Assembly: GCA_964345235.1 (NCBI GenBank)
Contig: CAYFQE010000003.1
Span: 1 to 64,000, forward strand
From: Scatomorpha sp964345235
GTDB taxonomy: Bacteria; Bacillota; Clostridia; Oscillospirales; Oscillospiraceae
Reading direction: 5' to 3'
Length of the DNA stretch: 64,000 nucleotides
Positions within the stretch are counted from its first letter, which is position 1. Each line of letters starts with the position of its first letter. Below, one piece after another: positions 17,097 to 25,127 of this stretch. The notes below the pieces were generated by a model, which saw nothing but the letters and a program-made list of their open reading frames with translations, was not told the origin of the DNA and made no database searches. A program made the position numbers and the translations under genes.

Positions 17097-18371
17097 TTAT
17101 TCTTCCGAAGTGTCATCTGCGGCATCATCGAGAATATCGTCGGATAAATCCTCCGGAATCGTTTTCTCAATTTCGTCCGAAACAGTTCCGAATCTGTCGG
17201 CAACATAGGCTCTGCCTCTGGCAAAGCGTCTGTTTCCAACCTGAGAATCGGGCTGCTCCTCTTCGGTTATGCCGAGTCTTTCTCTCTTTTTCTGTTTTTC
17301 CTCGCGTCTGATAGCCGCTATACGCTCTTCCTCGGCCTGCTTTGCGCTGCTCTGAAGCTTTTTGCGGCTGGTGTTCTTGTCTTGAATTATACCCTCGGCT
17401 CTCAGCTGCTCGGTTCTTATTCTCTTCTCTTCAAGCTCCTGCTCGCGCAGACGCTCACGCTCAATTCTTTCGGCATCCAGTTTGTCGAGCTGTTTGGTAT
17501 AGATTTTTGTGAGCACAAAGTCACGGATAATACCGACAATGCTGTTGATTATCCAGTAAATACCCATGGCGGCAGGCATAATAAAGCCTATCCAAAGCGA
17601 CATGAGGGGCATAAACATCATCATGCTCTTAGAGGTTGCGGCTGCGGGGTTATTAGGGTCGGTTTCCTGCGGTGTCATCTTCATAGAAACATACATCGAT
17701 AGATAGGAAAATCCGGTCGATACGATGGGCACCAAAAACAGCAGGAGAGCGGGAAGCCAAACTGCCTTGTTCGACCAATCAAAGTCGAAAATCCTCCAGT
17801 TGGGAGTGGCCGAAAGGTCCAGTCCCAAAAAGTTGAAATCCACGGGAACTAGCTTGTCCGAAATTCCCGCAAATTCCGAGAAATTACTCGATATGAACTT
17901 CGCCTGATAAATCTGAATGTAGTAGGCGGCGCGACCGGTGTATTCCTCAAATTGGAAGCCGAGCGCTACAAGCTTTTCATAAATCAGGCCGCCCTCTGCC
18001 AGCAAATCTGCGGACAGTCCCATCATGCTTGTCAAAGGACTTCTTACAACTTCATAAAGCGCAAGCAAGATGGGGAAGGGGATTAAAGACCAGAGGCAGC
18101 CCGACATGGGGTTGATTTTTTCTTCACGATAGAGCTTCTGCATCTCTTCGTTGAGCTTCTGCTTGTTGCCTTCATGACGGCGCTCAAGCTCCTTTATTCT
18201 GGGTTGGAGTCTTGTGGTCTGCATCATGCTCCTCTTGCTCTTCATCATAAAGGGCAGGAGTATGAGGTTCACAACAATGCCGAAGGCTATAATGGAGAGA
18301 CCGTAGCTTCCTGTAGCTCCGTAGAGCCAGTTCAGCAGTACGCCGAAGGGCTTTGCTATTGCTTTAAGCAT
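17097..18371 (-). CDS. yidC: membrane protein insertase YidC/OxaA
   Basis: Inserts proteins into the cytoplasmic membrane with or without SecYEG. 424 residues. The core begins at once (GSYGLSIIAFGIVVNLILLPF) without the large periplasmic domain of Gram-negative YidC and without a clear lipobox. About five membrane helices follow, with the conserved hydrophilic-groove arginine region TTRLQPRIKEL and the PILLALYEVVRSPL segment. After the last helix (IYWIINSIVGIIRDFVL) comes an unusually long charged tail of about 130 residues (coiled coil, then acidic end), likely ribosome-facing. It precedes khpB by 45 bases. Confidence 0.94.
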   Translation of the reverse strand: MLKAIAKPFGVLLNWLYGATGSYGLSIIAFGIVVNLILLPFMMKSKRSMMQTTRLQPRIKELERRHEGNKQKLNEEMQKLYREEKINPMSGCLWSLIPFPILLALYEVVRSPLTSMMGLSADLLAEGGLIYEKLVALGFQFEEYTGRAAYYIQIYQAKFISSNFSEFAGISDKLVPVDFNFLGLDLSATPNWRIFDFDWSNKAVWLPALLLFLVPIVSTGFSYLSMYVSMKMTPQETDPNNPAAATSKSMMMFMPLMSLWIGFIMPAAMGIYWIINSIVGIIRDFVLTKIYTKQLDKLDAERIERERLREQELEEKRIRTEQLRAEGIIQDKNTSRKKLQSSAKQAEEERIAAIRREEKQKKRERLGITEEEQPDSQVGNRRFARGRAYVADRFGTVSDEIEKTIPEDLSDDILDDAADDTSEE

Positions 18372-18398
18372 TAACTTAATCTCCTATCAAATGATTAC

Positions 18399-18617
18399 TT
18401 AGGGGACGGGGTCATAAAACTTGTGGTCTTTAGAATGAAACGGATGGCAGCGTAAGAATCTTTTAAATGCCAAAAAAAGCCCCTTGGCTGCCCCATATTT
18501 CGAAACGGCCTCGTAGGCATAGTTGGAACAGGTCGGAATATACCTGCAGGTCGGGGGCGAAAGCGGCGATATGTTTTTTTGGTAGAATTTTATAAGAGCC
18601 AGAAAAAAACTCTTCAT
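18399..18617 (-). CDS. yidD: membrane protein insertion efficiency factor YidD
   Basis: Small membrane-associated helper of YidC-dependent insertion. 72 residues with the family core LIKFYQKNISPL, CRYIPTCSNYAYEAV, KGLFLAFKRFLRCHPF and a C-terminal DPVP. Its ATG follows the rnpA stop with no bases between (TAG-ATG). Located between rnpA and yidC as in most bacteria. Confidence 0.96.
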   Translation of the reverse strand: MKSFFLALIKFYQKNISPLSPPTCRYIPTCSNYAYEAVSKYGAAKGLFLAFKRFLRCHPFHSKDHKFYDPVP

Positions 18618-18959
18618 CTACAGCTCCGTTTTAATAAGACCGAGAGAGCTCAGGGCATCGATTAGCTCGGTTTCAAGAATCCGATAGTCGGCCTCCGCAC
18701 TTTTGTGTCTGGCAACAATAACGAGATCAAAGCCCGGTTTTATCCGCTCTTCATTAAGCCTAAAGGCTTCTCTAAGCCTGCGTCTTATACGGTTTCTCGT
18801 GACAGCGTTGCCGATTTTGTTTGAGACCGTGAACCCTATACGGATTACGGGGTACTTCGTGGGGAGCTTATAAAGAACAATCGAGGGCATGAGGACGCTT
18901 TTACCCCTGTTGTAAACGCGCCTAAAGTCTCGATTGGTTTTAAGTGTTAAACTTTTCAA
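18618..18959 (-). CDS. rnpA: ribonuclease P protein component
   Basis: Basic protein subunit of RNase P, which matures the 5' ends of tRNAs. 113 residues, with LKTNRDFRRVYNRGKS and the RNR motif GNAVTRNRIRRRLREAFR. The start is TTG 18959, preceded by AAGGTGGGG. It lies 42 bases after rpmH in the usual order. The RNA subunit (rnpB) is not in this window. Confidence 0.96.
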   Translation of the reverse strand: MKSLTLKTNRDFRRVYNRGKSVLMPSIVLYKLPTKYPVIRIGFTVSNKIGNAVTRNRIRRRLREAFRLNEERIKPGFDLVIVARHKSAEADYRILETELIDALSSLGLIKTEL

Positions 18960-19001
18960 GAATCCCCACCTTAAAAATGCCTATAAAGCAAGAAGCCAAG
19001 T

Positions 19002-19136
19002 TTAGTAGCTCAGCCTTGCTCTGCCCTTTGCCCTGCGACGGGCCAAGACCTTGCGGCCGTTTCTTGTGGACATGCGCTTGCGGAAGCCGTGCTCTCTCTT
19101 GCGCTGTCTTTTCTTAGGCTGATATGTGCGAAGCAA
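19002..19136 (-). CDS. rpmH: 50S ribosomal protein L34
   Basis: 44 residues, very basic. LRTYQPKKRQRKREHGFRKR, then MSTRNGRKVLARRRAKGR. The frame runs further upstream, but the L34 N-terminus (M-L-R-T-Y-Q) fixes the start at TTG 19136, with AAAGGATGAG about 10 bases upstream. Usually dnaA and oriC lie just beyond rpmH; here the neighbour is an EFR1-type gene and no DnaA boxes are visible. Confidence 0.95.
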   Translation of the reverse strand: MLRTYQPKKRQRKREHGFRKRMSTRNGRKVLARRRAKGRARLSY

Positions 19137-19233
19137 TTTCTTCTCATCCTTTCGATATATACTCAACAGCGGGCGAAAACCCACAGTAGTTGGTGAAAAA
19201 TATAGTAAAGGCTTTAAGCCGATTAACTCTAGA

Positions 19234-19262
19234 ATTATATAAAAGTAAATCTTGACTGTCAA
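19234..19262 (-). promoter_or_regulatory. consensus promoter of rpmH operon
   Basis: Perfect TTGACA (19262-19257), 17-base spacer, TATAAT (19239-19234) on the minus strand. Predicted start about 19227, leaving a leader of about 90 bases before rpmH. The exact consensus fits a highly expressed ribosomal-protein operon. Confidence 0.88.
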
Positions 19263-19267
19263 GCATT

Positions 19268-19298
19268 AAGAGCTGTGAGTTTAGCGACTCATAGCTCT
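19268..19298 (-). terminator. hairpin after EFR1-type gene
   Basis: AAGAGCT-GTGAGT pairs with ACTCAT-AGCTCTT across a 6-base loop, between the EFR1-type stop and the rpmH promoter. There is no clear U-run on the minus strand, so termination is likely but not certain. Confidence 0.45.
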
Positions 19299-19322
19299 TA
19301 ACAATCAAACAAAGCTTCAAAT

Positions 19323-20087
19323 TTACTCGAGCGGGGGCAAATCTTCAAGGAAGTATCTGGGTTTTCCTTTAGACCTAAAGGCATATTCAATGGCAGATAC
19401 CGTGCAACCGTTTATGCAGGCCATGCAGTGTATGCAATTTCCCCTCCACTTCGGTCGGCCGCCGCGAAGCATAACTATGTTGTTTACGGGACATACTTCC
19501 ATGCATCTGGCGCAGGATATGCAGTCTTTTCCGGTCCTGAACAAAAAGTCGCCTATGATGAAGGTTTTGAACAGACGGTTCACAACTCCGCTTTTTAATT
19601 TATCGCTGCCCGATATTTTGTTCTTCGGGAAGGGGGAGAGCGTCTTTATACATGATGCTGCCTGTCGTATGCTCGGGTGAGCCTTCTCTATTATCTTGCG
19701 AGCCTCGTTGGCATCGGGAACGGGGAACATGGCGGTGTAATTTTCGGGCATTACTACGCCGAAAACTCCCATATATTCCATCGAAATACTTTTGCAAAGT
19801 TTTTCCAAATGCTCTCCGGCGTTTCCTATGTCGGTGCCGCAGGTCATCACAAAATAAACCTTTTTGCTGCCGTTAAGCTCCGCTTTTTCAAGAAGCTCGC
19901 TTACAACTGTGGGAATTTTCCAACCGTGGGTCGGCGTGACAAAAACAAAGGGGTTATCCGAGTGAATAATAAGCTGCTCATTGTCCCTGAGATAGGTGTT
20001 TAGCTCCACTGTATAGTCGCCTGTGATATTGGCAATCATCTGAGCGACATATCTGCTGTTTCCGGTGCCGGTAAAATATAGAACCAT
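19323..20087 (-). CDS. EFR1-type flavodoxin/ferredoxin protein
   Basis: Small electron carrier of 254 residues. The N-terminal flavodoxin-like FMN domain begins YFTGTGNSRYVAQMIA and has FVTPTHGWKIPTVVSE. The C-terminal 2x[4Fe-4S] ferredoxin has CISCARCMEVCPVNNI and CIHCMACINGCTVSAIEY. In the second motif the usual proline after the last cysteine is threonine. Partner enzymes are unknown. ATG 20087 follows GGAGG with good spacing, 15 bases after ispE, so it may be cotranscribed with ispE and apgM. Confidence 0.85.
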   Translation of the reverse strand: MVLYFTGTGNSRYVAQMIANITGDYTVELNTYLRDNEQLIIHSDNPFVFVTPTHGWKIPTVVSELLEKAELNGSKKVYFVMTCGTDIGNAGEHLEKLCKSISMEYMGVFGVVMPENYTAMFPVPDANEARKIIEKAHPSIRQAASCIKTLSPFPKNKISGSDKLKSGVVNRLFKTFIIGDFLFRTGKDCISCARCMEVCPVNNIVMLRGGRPKWRGNCIHCMACINGCTVSAIEYAFRSKGKPRYFLEDLPPLE

Positions 20088-20102
20088 TTAATACCTCCGT
20101 AT

Positions 20103-20972
20103 TTAAATATTATTTGTATAAAAAGATGTTTTATAAAGCTCGGACATTTCTCCCGAAAGCTCACGGAAGGCCGAATTTAAGCTGTCTTCATCGGGATAAA
20201 CGCCGAAGACCGCCGAGCCCGAGCCCGAGAGAGAGGCGCCGAGCGCGCCTGTTTTCAAAAAGCGCTTTTTCAGTTTACGCACCTCAGCTGCTTCCTCGGC
20301 ATTGAGCAAATCTTCAAATCGATTCTTAAGTTTTGAGAAAAAGTCCTCATATTTTTGCTCACATAAAAGTTTTGTCATAGCGCCGATATCTATTATATCC
20401 GAAACTTCGTTTTTATTAAAGCGAGAATAAAGCTCTTTTGTACTCGAACGAAAACGGGGCATTGCAATAAGCAGAAAAAACTTCGGAAGTGCGTTTATCT
20501 TCTCTAAACTTTCGCCCCTGCCCGAAACCAAAGCCGTGCCCTCGTTTAAGAAAAAGGGAACATCCGAGCCGAGTTTTAAAGCAAGCGAAAAAAGCTTTTT
20601 GTTCGAGAGCGGAAAGCCCGAGAGCTCATTTAAAGCCTTAAGGGTACAGGCGGCATTCGAAGAGCCCCCGCCCAAGCCCGACATCAGAGGAACTCTCTTT
20701 GTTAGCCTCATTTTAATAGCAAAGTTTTTTTCGTTTTCTCTCAAAAAAAGCTCTGCCGCCTTAAAAACGAGGTTGTCTTCCGTTTTAATGCTCTCTTTGC
20801 CAAGTGTTTCAAGCTCAATGCCCTCGCCCTCAGCGATTTCAATCTCGAGTGTGTCCGAGAGGCAAATGCTCTGCATAATGCTCTTAATTTCGTGAAATCC
20901 GTCGGGTCTTTTAAAAAGAATTTCAAGGCCGAGATTTATTTTTGCTCTTGCCTCAAAGCTTTTTTTAATCAT
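20103..20972 (-). CDS. ispE: 4-diphosphocytidyl-2-C-methyl-D-erythritol kinase
   Basis: GHMP kinase of the non-mevalonate isoprenoid pathway; phosphorylates CDP-methylerythritol. 289 residues. Substrate-binding segment ARAKINLGLEILFKRPDGFHE, ATP-binding loop MSGLGGGSSNAACTLKAL and C-terminal GSGSAVFGVY. Its ATG overlaps the apgM stop (ATGA). Many Clostridia keep ispE near other genes; pairing with apgM here has no obvious metabolic reason. Confidence 0.94.
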   Translation of the reverse strand: MIKKSFEARAKINLGLEILFKRPDGFHEIKSIMQSICLSDTLEIEIAEGEGIELETLGKESIKTEDNLVFKAAELFLRENEKNFAIKMRLTKRVPLMSGLGGGSSNAACTLKALNELSGFPLSNKKLFSLALKLGSDVPFFLNEGTALVSGRGESLEKINALPKFFLLIAMPRFRSSTKELYSRFNKNEVSDIIDIGAMTKLLCEQKYEDFFSKLKNRFEDLLNAEEAAEVRKLKKRFLKTGALGASLSGSGSAVFGVYPDEDSLNSAFRELSGEMSELYKTSFYTNNI

Positions 20973-22189
20973 TTCGAATAAAGGAGATCCATGAGCCCCA
21001 GCGCCGAGCCCGTGTTGTTCTTATCGGCGTTTTCTTCCGAAAGAAGTATGCCCCTGCCCGTGTCAAACCTGCTGTCGCAGATGAGATATGGAACATCATT
21101 GCCGCCGTGCGCGCCCGTGTTTGTGTAGGTATAGTGATCAGAGATGAAAAGAAGCCTGAAATCCTCGCCTCGCTCGCCGAGGGCATTAACTATAGGTCTG
21201 AGACAGAGCTCCGAGATGCACTCCAAAGAAAAAACCTTGTGCCCCAAATCAAAGTTGTGGCTCGCTTCGTCGGGTCCTTCCAGATGCACGCCCACAAATT
21301 CGTATTTTTCCAAAAGAGAAATGGCCGCCCTTGCCTTGGCCGCATAGTCGGTGTCCCACTCGCCCGTGGCGGTCGGAACCGAGACTTTTTTAAGACCTAT
21401 GAGCTCCGCTATGCCCGAAACAAGGGGAACGGCCGAGATTATGGCTCCCTCGGAATATTTATCTATAAAAGAGGGAAGCTCTCCACCCTTGCCCTCGGCC
21501 CAAAACCAAACAGCGTTGGCGGGTAGTTTGCCCTTTTCGACTCTTTCTTTATTAATCGGGTGCTCGCTCAAAAGAGTGTGCGATGCTTCGATTACTTCGC
21601 TTAAAACCGAGGCAAGCTCGGAGCCGCAGGGAAGAATCCCGTCCAGCTTAGCGCCCAAATTGTCGTGCGGGGGGAAGAGATTTAAGCCGTTTAAATCCGC
21701 CTTGTCCATAACGGCAAGACCTCTGAAAGAGCCTGTCGGGATAAAGCTCATGCCGTATTTTTTGAGAATTTCTTTAAAGTTGGGGTGAGAGTTTAAAAAC
21801 TCCAAAAGAGCATCGGCCTCATTGCCCTCAATAGAGCCCGCACTGTGCGAGAGCATTTTCTTATATTTGAACTCGCCCTCGCCCTCCAGGGTGCAAAGGT
21901 TGCAGCGGAAGGCAGCCCCACCGAGTTTTACCTTCATGCCGAGGTTGGCAAGCTCCAAGGGGGCTCTGCCCGTATAGTTAAGCTCGGGGTCAACGGCAAA
22001 AATCGACATAATGGCAACATCCGAGCCCGGAGCTAAGCCCTCCGGCACGGTTTTTGCCGAGGCCACTGTGCCTTTGAGGGAAAGAGAGTCTAAAAAAGGC
22101 GTGAAAGCCGCCTCTATAGGACTGCGCCCGCCCAGCTCCTCATATCTCGTATCCGCCATTCCGTCAGCAATTATAAGCAGTTTTTTCAA
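20969..22189 (-). CDS. apgM: 2,3-bisphosphoglycerate-independent phosphoglycerate mutase, archaeal type
   Basis: Interconverts 3- and 2-phosphoglycerate. 406 residues of the alkaline-phosphatase fold. N-terminal metal site LLIIADGMAD; phosphoserine segment EGLAPGSDVAIMSI; GRAPLELANLG; then VHLEGPDEASHN, LLFISDHYTYT and the AHGGNDVPYLIC metal-binding end. The order matches ApgM rather than GpmI. A homoserine-kinase-like ThrH relative is the only close alternative, and length and motifs favour ApgM. Confidence 0.9.
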   Translation of the reverse strand: MKKLLIIADGMADTRYEELGGRSPIEAAFTPFLDSLSLKGTVASAKTVPEGLAPGSDVAIMSIFAVDPELNYTGRAPLELANLGMKVKLGGAAFRCNLCTLEGEGEFKYKKMLSHSAGSIEGNEADALLEFLNSHPNFKEILKKYGMSFIPTGSFRGLAVMDKADLNGLNLFPPHDNLGAKLDGILPCGSELASVLSEVIEASHTLLSEHPINKERVEKGKLPANAVWFWAEGKGGELPSFIDKYSEGAIISAVPLVSGIAELIGLKKVSVPTATGEWDTDYAAKARAAISLLEKYEFVGVHLEGPDEASHNFDLGHKVFSLECISELCLRPIVNALGERGEDFRLLFISDHYTYTNTGAHGGNDVPYLICDSRFDTGRGILLSEENADKNNTGSALGLMDLLYSK

Positions 22190-22242
22190 GAGTTATTCCT
22201 CCCTAAATCCGATAGCTCATTATAGACTATTTTTCGAGCCAT

Positions 22243-22270
22243 TAAAAGAGAAAACGCCCAATAAGGGCGT
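22243..22270 (-). terminator. terminator of the mop/trs operon
   Basis: On the minus strand ACGCCC-TTATT-GGGCGT is followed by TTTTCTCTTTT (22253-22243). It lies 41 bases after the CoA-ligase stop and marks the end of the long operon that begins with the Mop-like gene. Confidence 0.65.
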
Positions 22271-22311
22271 GAAAATTAGATGTTAGAGTAACTTTTATTG
22301 CTTTTAATCGC

Positions 22312-23520
22312 TTAAAGCAGAGTTCTCTTCGTCTTGTACGAAGGAGCGCTCTCTCTGTTTAAAAAAGAAAGTTCTACATCAAAGTGTTCTGCGCCCAAAA
22401 TTTTTCTTGCCTGCGCTCTCAATTCATCCCAGCAGTCGGCGAAGACAATAGCTCTTATCAAATATCCTTGAGCGCTTTTTTGGAGTGAATAGTCTATGAG
22501 GTCGGAGGTTGAAAAAAGAGCGTTGTCGAGAGCACAAACGAGCCTTGCCGAAGGGTCGTTTCTTATAACGCTGCCAAGCCGCAGGCTCACGCCTCCGCAG
22601 GGGCAGGGCTCGGCATAAATCTTTGTAATATCACCGGTTTTATATCTAATGAGCGGCATGGCGTTGTGTCCGATGGTGCTTATAACAAGCTCGCCTGTTT
22701 TGCCGCGGGGTAAAACATTCCCCTCGGAATCTACAATTTCGGCGATTATGTGGTTTTCCCTCAGATGCATACCCTCGTGCGCCAAGCAGGATATAGCTCC
22801 CCCGAGTCCGCATTCTCTCGAACCGTAATGGGGGAAAACTTGTGCCTCAAGGCGCTTTTCAAGCTCCAGATGCACGGAGTCGGGGCAGGCATCTGCCGAG
22901 ATTAGGGCTTTTTTAATAGGGCTCTCTCCGCCCAAAATCCGAAGAAGCGAGAGCGTGAAAACAGGCGAGCCTATCATGGCGTTGGGCCGCTCTTTTTCCA
23001 CAAGCTCGCAATAATCATAAAAAGTCACGGCGTTCCCGGGCACTATGGGGACTGCGCCGAAGGATTCAATAGCCCTTGCTATAAGATTTCCCAAGCCGAA
23101 GGGGCCCGTAAAAGGCATGGCGACCAAAATCTTTTCTCCCGCCTCGCTCATTTCGGAAATTCCGGCTCTAAAAAGGCCGACGGTTTTGTTTAGGTCTTCT
23201 TTACTAAAAAAAACACGCTTAAATACGCCGCTTGTGCCGCTTGTGCGGTCGCTTATAATGCTCTGCACCTCGCTTTGAGAAACAAGAAGCATCGAGGCGC
23301 CGCTCTCTGCTATGTCGTCTGCAGTTGTAAAGGGCAGAGAAGAGAGCTCTGAAAGGGCAGATAGCGAGGAGGGCAGTTTTCCGTAAAAACCGCCCCTCTC
23401 GTTCTCCATTTTTAAAAGTTCGTTGAGCCTTTCAAGCTGCAAATACTCAAGCTTTTCGCGGCTCAGGCTCTCGATGCCCTCAAGCTCCTCTATCCAAGAA
23501 TCCAGGTTTGTTCTCTTCAT
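22312..23520 (-). CDS. AMP-dependent CoA ligase, PaaK-like (DVU_1553 type)
   Basis: Predicted to activate a carboxylate as acyl-adenylate and pass it to CoA. 402 residues, slightly shorter than phenylacetate-CoA ligase. ATP loop SDRTSGTSGVFKRV (about residue 90), AMP motif HYGSRECGLGG, and TGELVISTIGHNAMPLIRYKTGD. The substrate is unknown. Last gene of the operon; its ATG overlaps the end of the radical SAM gene. Its position next to a TrsS-like enzyme matches the Desulfovibrio set I recall, so it likely activates a substrate or intermediate in that pathway. Confidence 0.85.
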   Translation of the reverse strand: MKRTNLDSWIEELEGIESLSREKLEYLQLERLNELLKMENERGGFYGKLPSSLSALSELSSLPFTTADDIAESGASMLLVSQSEVQSIISDRTSGTSGVFKRVFFSKEDLNKTVGLFRAGISEMSEAGEKILVAMPFTGPFGLGNLIARAIESFGAVPIVPGNAVTFYDYCELVEKERPNAMIGSPVFTLSLLRILGGESPIKKALISADACPDSVHLELEKRLEAQVFPHYGSRECGLGGAISCLAHEGMHLRENHIIAEIVDSEGNVLPRGKTGELVISTIGHNAMPLIRYKTGDITKIYAEPCPCGGVSLRLGSVIRNDPSARLVCALDNALFSTSDLIDYSLQKSAQGYLIRAIVFADCWDELRAQARKILGAEHFDVELSFLNRESAPSYKTKRTLL

Positions 23521-24830
23521 TTTCTATATAAAGCCTCGCCGTTTGAGTTTGTGAGATTGTAGGCGCAGAAAGGCACAAGCCCCCTCTCGGGGTCAAATTC
23601 CATTAGATAACAGTATTTAAGCCTCTCGAGGTCAAGATTATAAGCATCCTGAAACAGCATGCTAGAAACCGTGAAGGTGTTGAGAACGGCGCTTTCTAAA
23701 AACTCGTCAAATCCGTCTGAATATTTTTCGGCGGAATCTGCGCTTTTTCCCCAGCGTGTGGCAACAAAATCCCTCGAGTTGTCGCAGCTGCAACCGCAGC
23801 CTGAGGATGCCTTAAGAGCTTTGAGAGAGCCGTCGGGCTTTACCATATAGGCCGCATGTATCGAGCAATAAGGGTGCTCCGAGCTTCCGCCCGTGAAGTC
23901 CTCGTGTTTCATAAGTCCGCCTGTGCCCTCGACTATGCTGTCTATAAGCTTGGGTATGCTTATCCTTTTCGGGTTTCTAAACTCAAACCTTCCCATCTCG
24001 CTCATGGGCTGAAAATGCACGCCTCTTATGTACGGAAAATGCGATAGCGCAAACTTTATAATATCGCCGACCTGACGGAGGTTTAAATCTTCCACAAGCG
24101 TAGGCACCAATACAACCGGAAGACCCGCCTTTTCGGCGTTTTTTATGGCCTTAAGCTTAAGATTAAAAAGCGCCCTGCCGCGAAGAGCTATATAAGGAAA
24201 TTCCGTGACGGAATCGAATTGCAAAAAAACACAGCCGAGCCCTGCTTTTTTGAGCGTTTCGGCAAATTCGGGCTCTTCGGCGAGCCTTATACCGTTTGTA
24301 TTGAGCTGAAAAAAGCTAAAGCCGTAGCGCCTGCCCAAGGCCATTATCTCGGGCAAATCGTCTCTCAAAGATGGCTCCCCGCCCGAAAGCTGTATGTTGA
24401 AAGGTCTACCGTAAGACGAGAGCTTTAAAAACCAAGACTCAATCTCCTCTAAAGAGGGGTCGGGCTCACACTCGTCCTCGGCGGCCGAGGCAAAGCAAAT
24501 CGGGCAGCGCAGGTTACAGCGCTTTGTAAGCTCCAAGAGAACACAGCAGCCGCTATTTTTATGAGCGGCGCAGAGTCCGCAGTCATATGGGCAGCCTTTA
24601 TCAATATCTAAGGGCAAATCGGGCTCGGTAAATTTTCTTGTCTTTAAAGGAGCGGCCCAGTTTAAATAGCTTTTTTTGCCGCCCTCCCACAAGAGAGCTT
24701 CAAACTCTCCGCAGTCTTTGCAGCGCTTTTGCATATATATATTTGAGTCGTCTTTCAAAACTATCTCGGCGCTTATTCTTTTTAAACAGTTCGGACAAAC
24801 GGATGCGGTTTTCCTTATTATTTCAGACAT
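23517..24830 (-). CDS. trsS: radical SAM protein, TrsS-like
   Basis: 437 residues. A zinc-ribbon-like N-terminus has C12xxC15 and C37xxC40. A second cysteine set KGCPYDCGLC (C80, C84, C87) resembles the MJ0619/Tes radical SAM class. The catalytic cluster motif is CNLRCPIC (C105, C109, C112). Near the C-terminus is an unusual CGCSC at about residue 354. The family is named as a (seleno)protein in some databases; this copy has no in-frame TGA, so it is the cysteine form. The reaction is unknown. It sits between an unknown 93-aa protein and the CoA ligase. Confidence 0.85.
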   Translation of the reverse strand: MSEIIRKTASVCPNCLKRISAEIVLKDDSNIYMQKRCKDCGEFEALLWEGGKKSYLNWAAPLKTRKFTEPDLPLDIDKGCPYDCGLCAAHKNSGCCVLLELTKRCNLRCPICFASAAEDECEPDPSLEEIESWFLKLSSYGRPFNIQLSGGEPSLRDDLPEIMALGRRYGFSFFQLNTNGIRLAEEPEFAETLKKAGLGCVFLQFDSVTEFPYIALRGRALFNLKLKAIKNAEKAGLPVVLVPTLVEDLNLRQVGDIIKFALSHFPYIRGVHFQPMSEMGRFEFRNPKRISIPKLIDSIVEGTGGLMKHEDFTGGSSEHPYCSIHAAYMVKPDGSLKALKASSGCGCSCDNSRDFVATRWGKSADSAEKYSDGFDEFLESAVLNTFTVSSMLFQDAYNLDLERLKYCYLMEFDPERGLVPFCAYNLTNSNGEALYRK

Positions 24831-24842
24831 TTATTAATCCTT

Positions 24843-25124
24843 TCAACCGTCAGAGGAACTTAGAAAAGCTTCAAACTCCTCTTTAAGCTCTTCCCAGCGC
24901 TCCTCGTTAAAGCTCACTCTTATCTTTTGTGATTTGAGTACGGCTTTTATTTTTATATCCTCCGATTCGGCTATAAAAACAGGTCTGCGAAGCTTCATGT
25001 TAAGCCTCACATTGTAGTCGTCCTCAATCAGCTTCAAAAAATCTTCAGCCGTTATCGGCACCGAATATTCATAGGTTTCGGTGTTCACAAAGCAGTTTTC
25101 GGTTTTCCTGACTTCAAATTCCAT
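24843..25124 (-). CDS. unknown 93-aa protein in the trs operon
   Basis: I do not recognise this family. 93 residues, soluble, charged and predicted mixed alpha/beta, with one cysteine (ENCFVNTETYEYS) and no metal motif. It ends 3 bases before... the next downstream gene start is 12 bases away (trsS), and the upstream PLP gene stops 3 bases before its start, so it is clearly part of the operon. It is absent from the Desulfovibrio order as I remember it and so may be lineage-specific. Confidence 0.75.
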   Translation of the reverse strand: MEFEVRKTENCFVNTETYEYSVPITAEDFLKLIEDDYNVRLNMKLRRPVFIAESEDIKIKAVLKSQKIRVSFNEERWEELKEEFEAFLSSSDG

Positions 25125-25127
25125 GCT

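Noticed and set aside
19137..19322. Replication origin next to rpmH
   Set aside because: No dnaA gene, no cluster of TTATCCACA-like boxes and no A+T-rich unwinding element are present.
23517..24830. Possible selenocysteine in the TrsS-like protein
   Set aside because: The frame is uninterrupted; the position expected to be Sec is covered by a cysteine-rich CGCSC, and no in-frame TGA was found.
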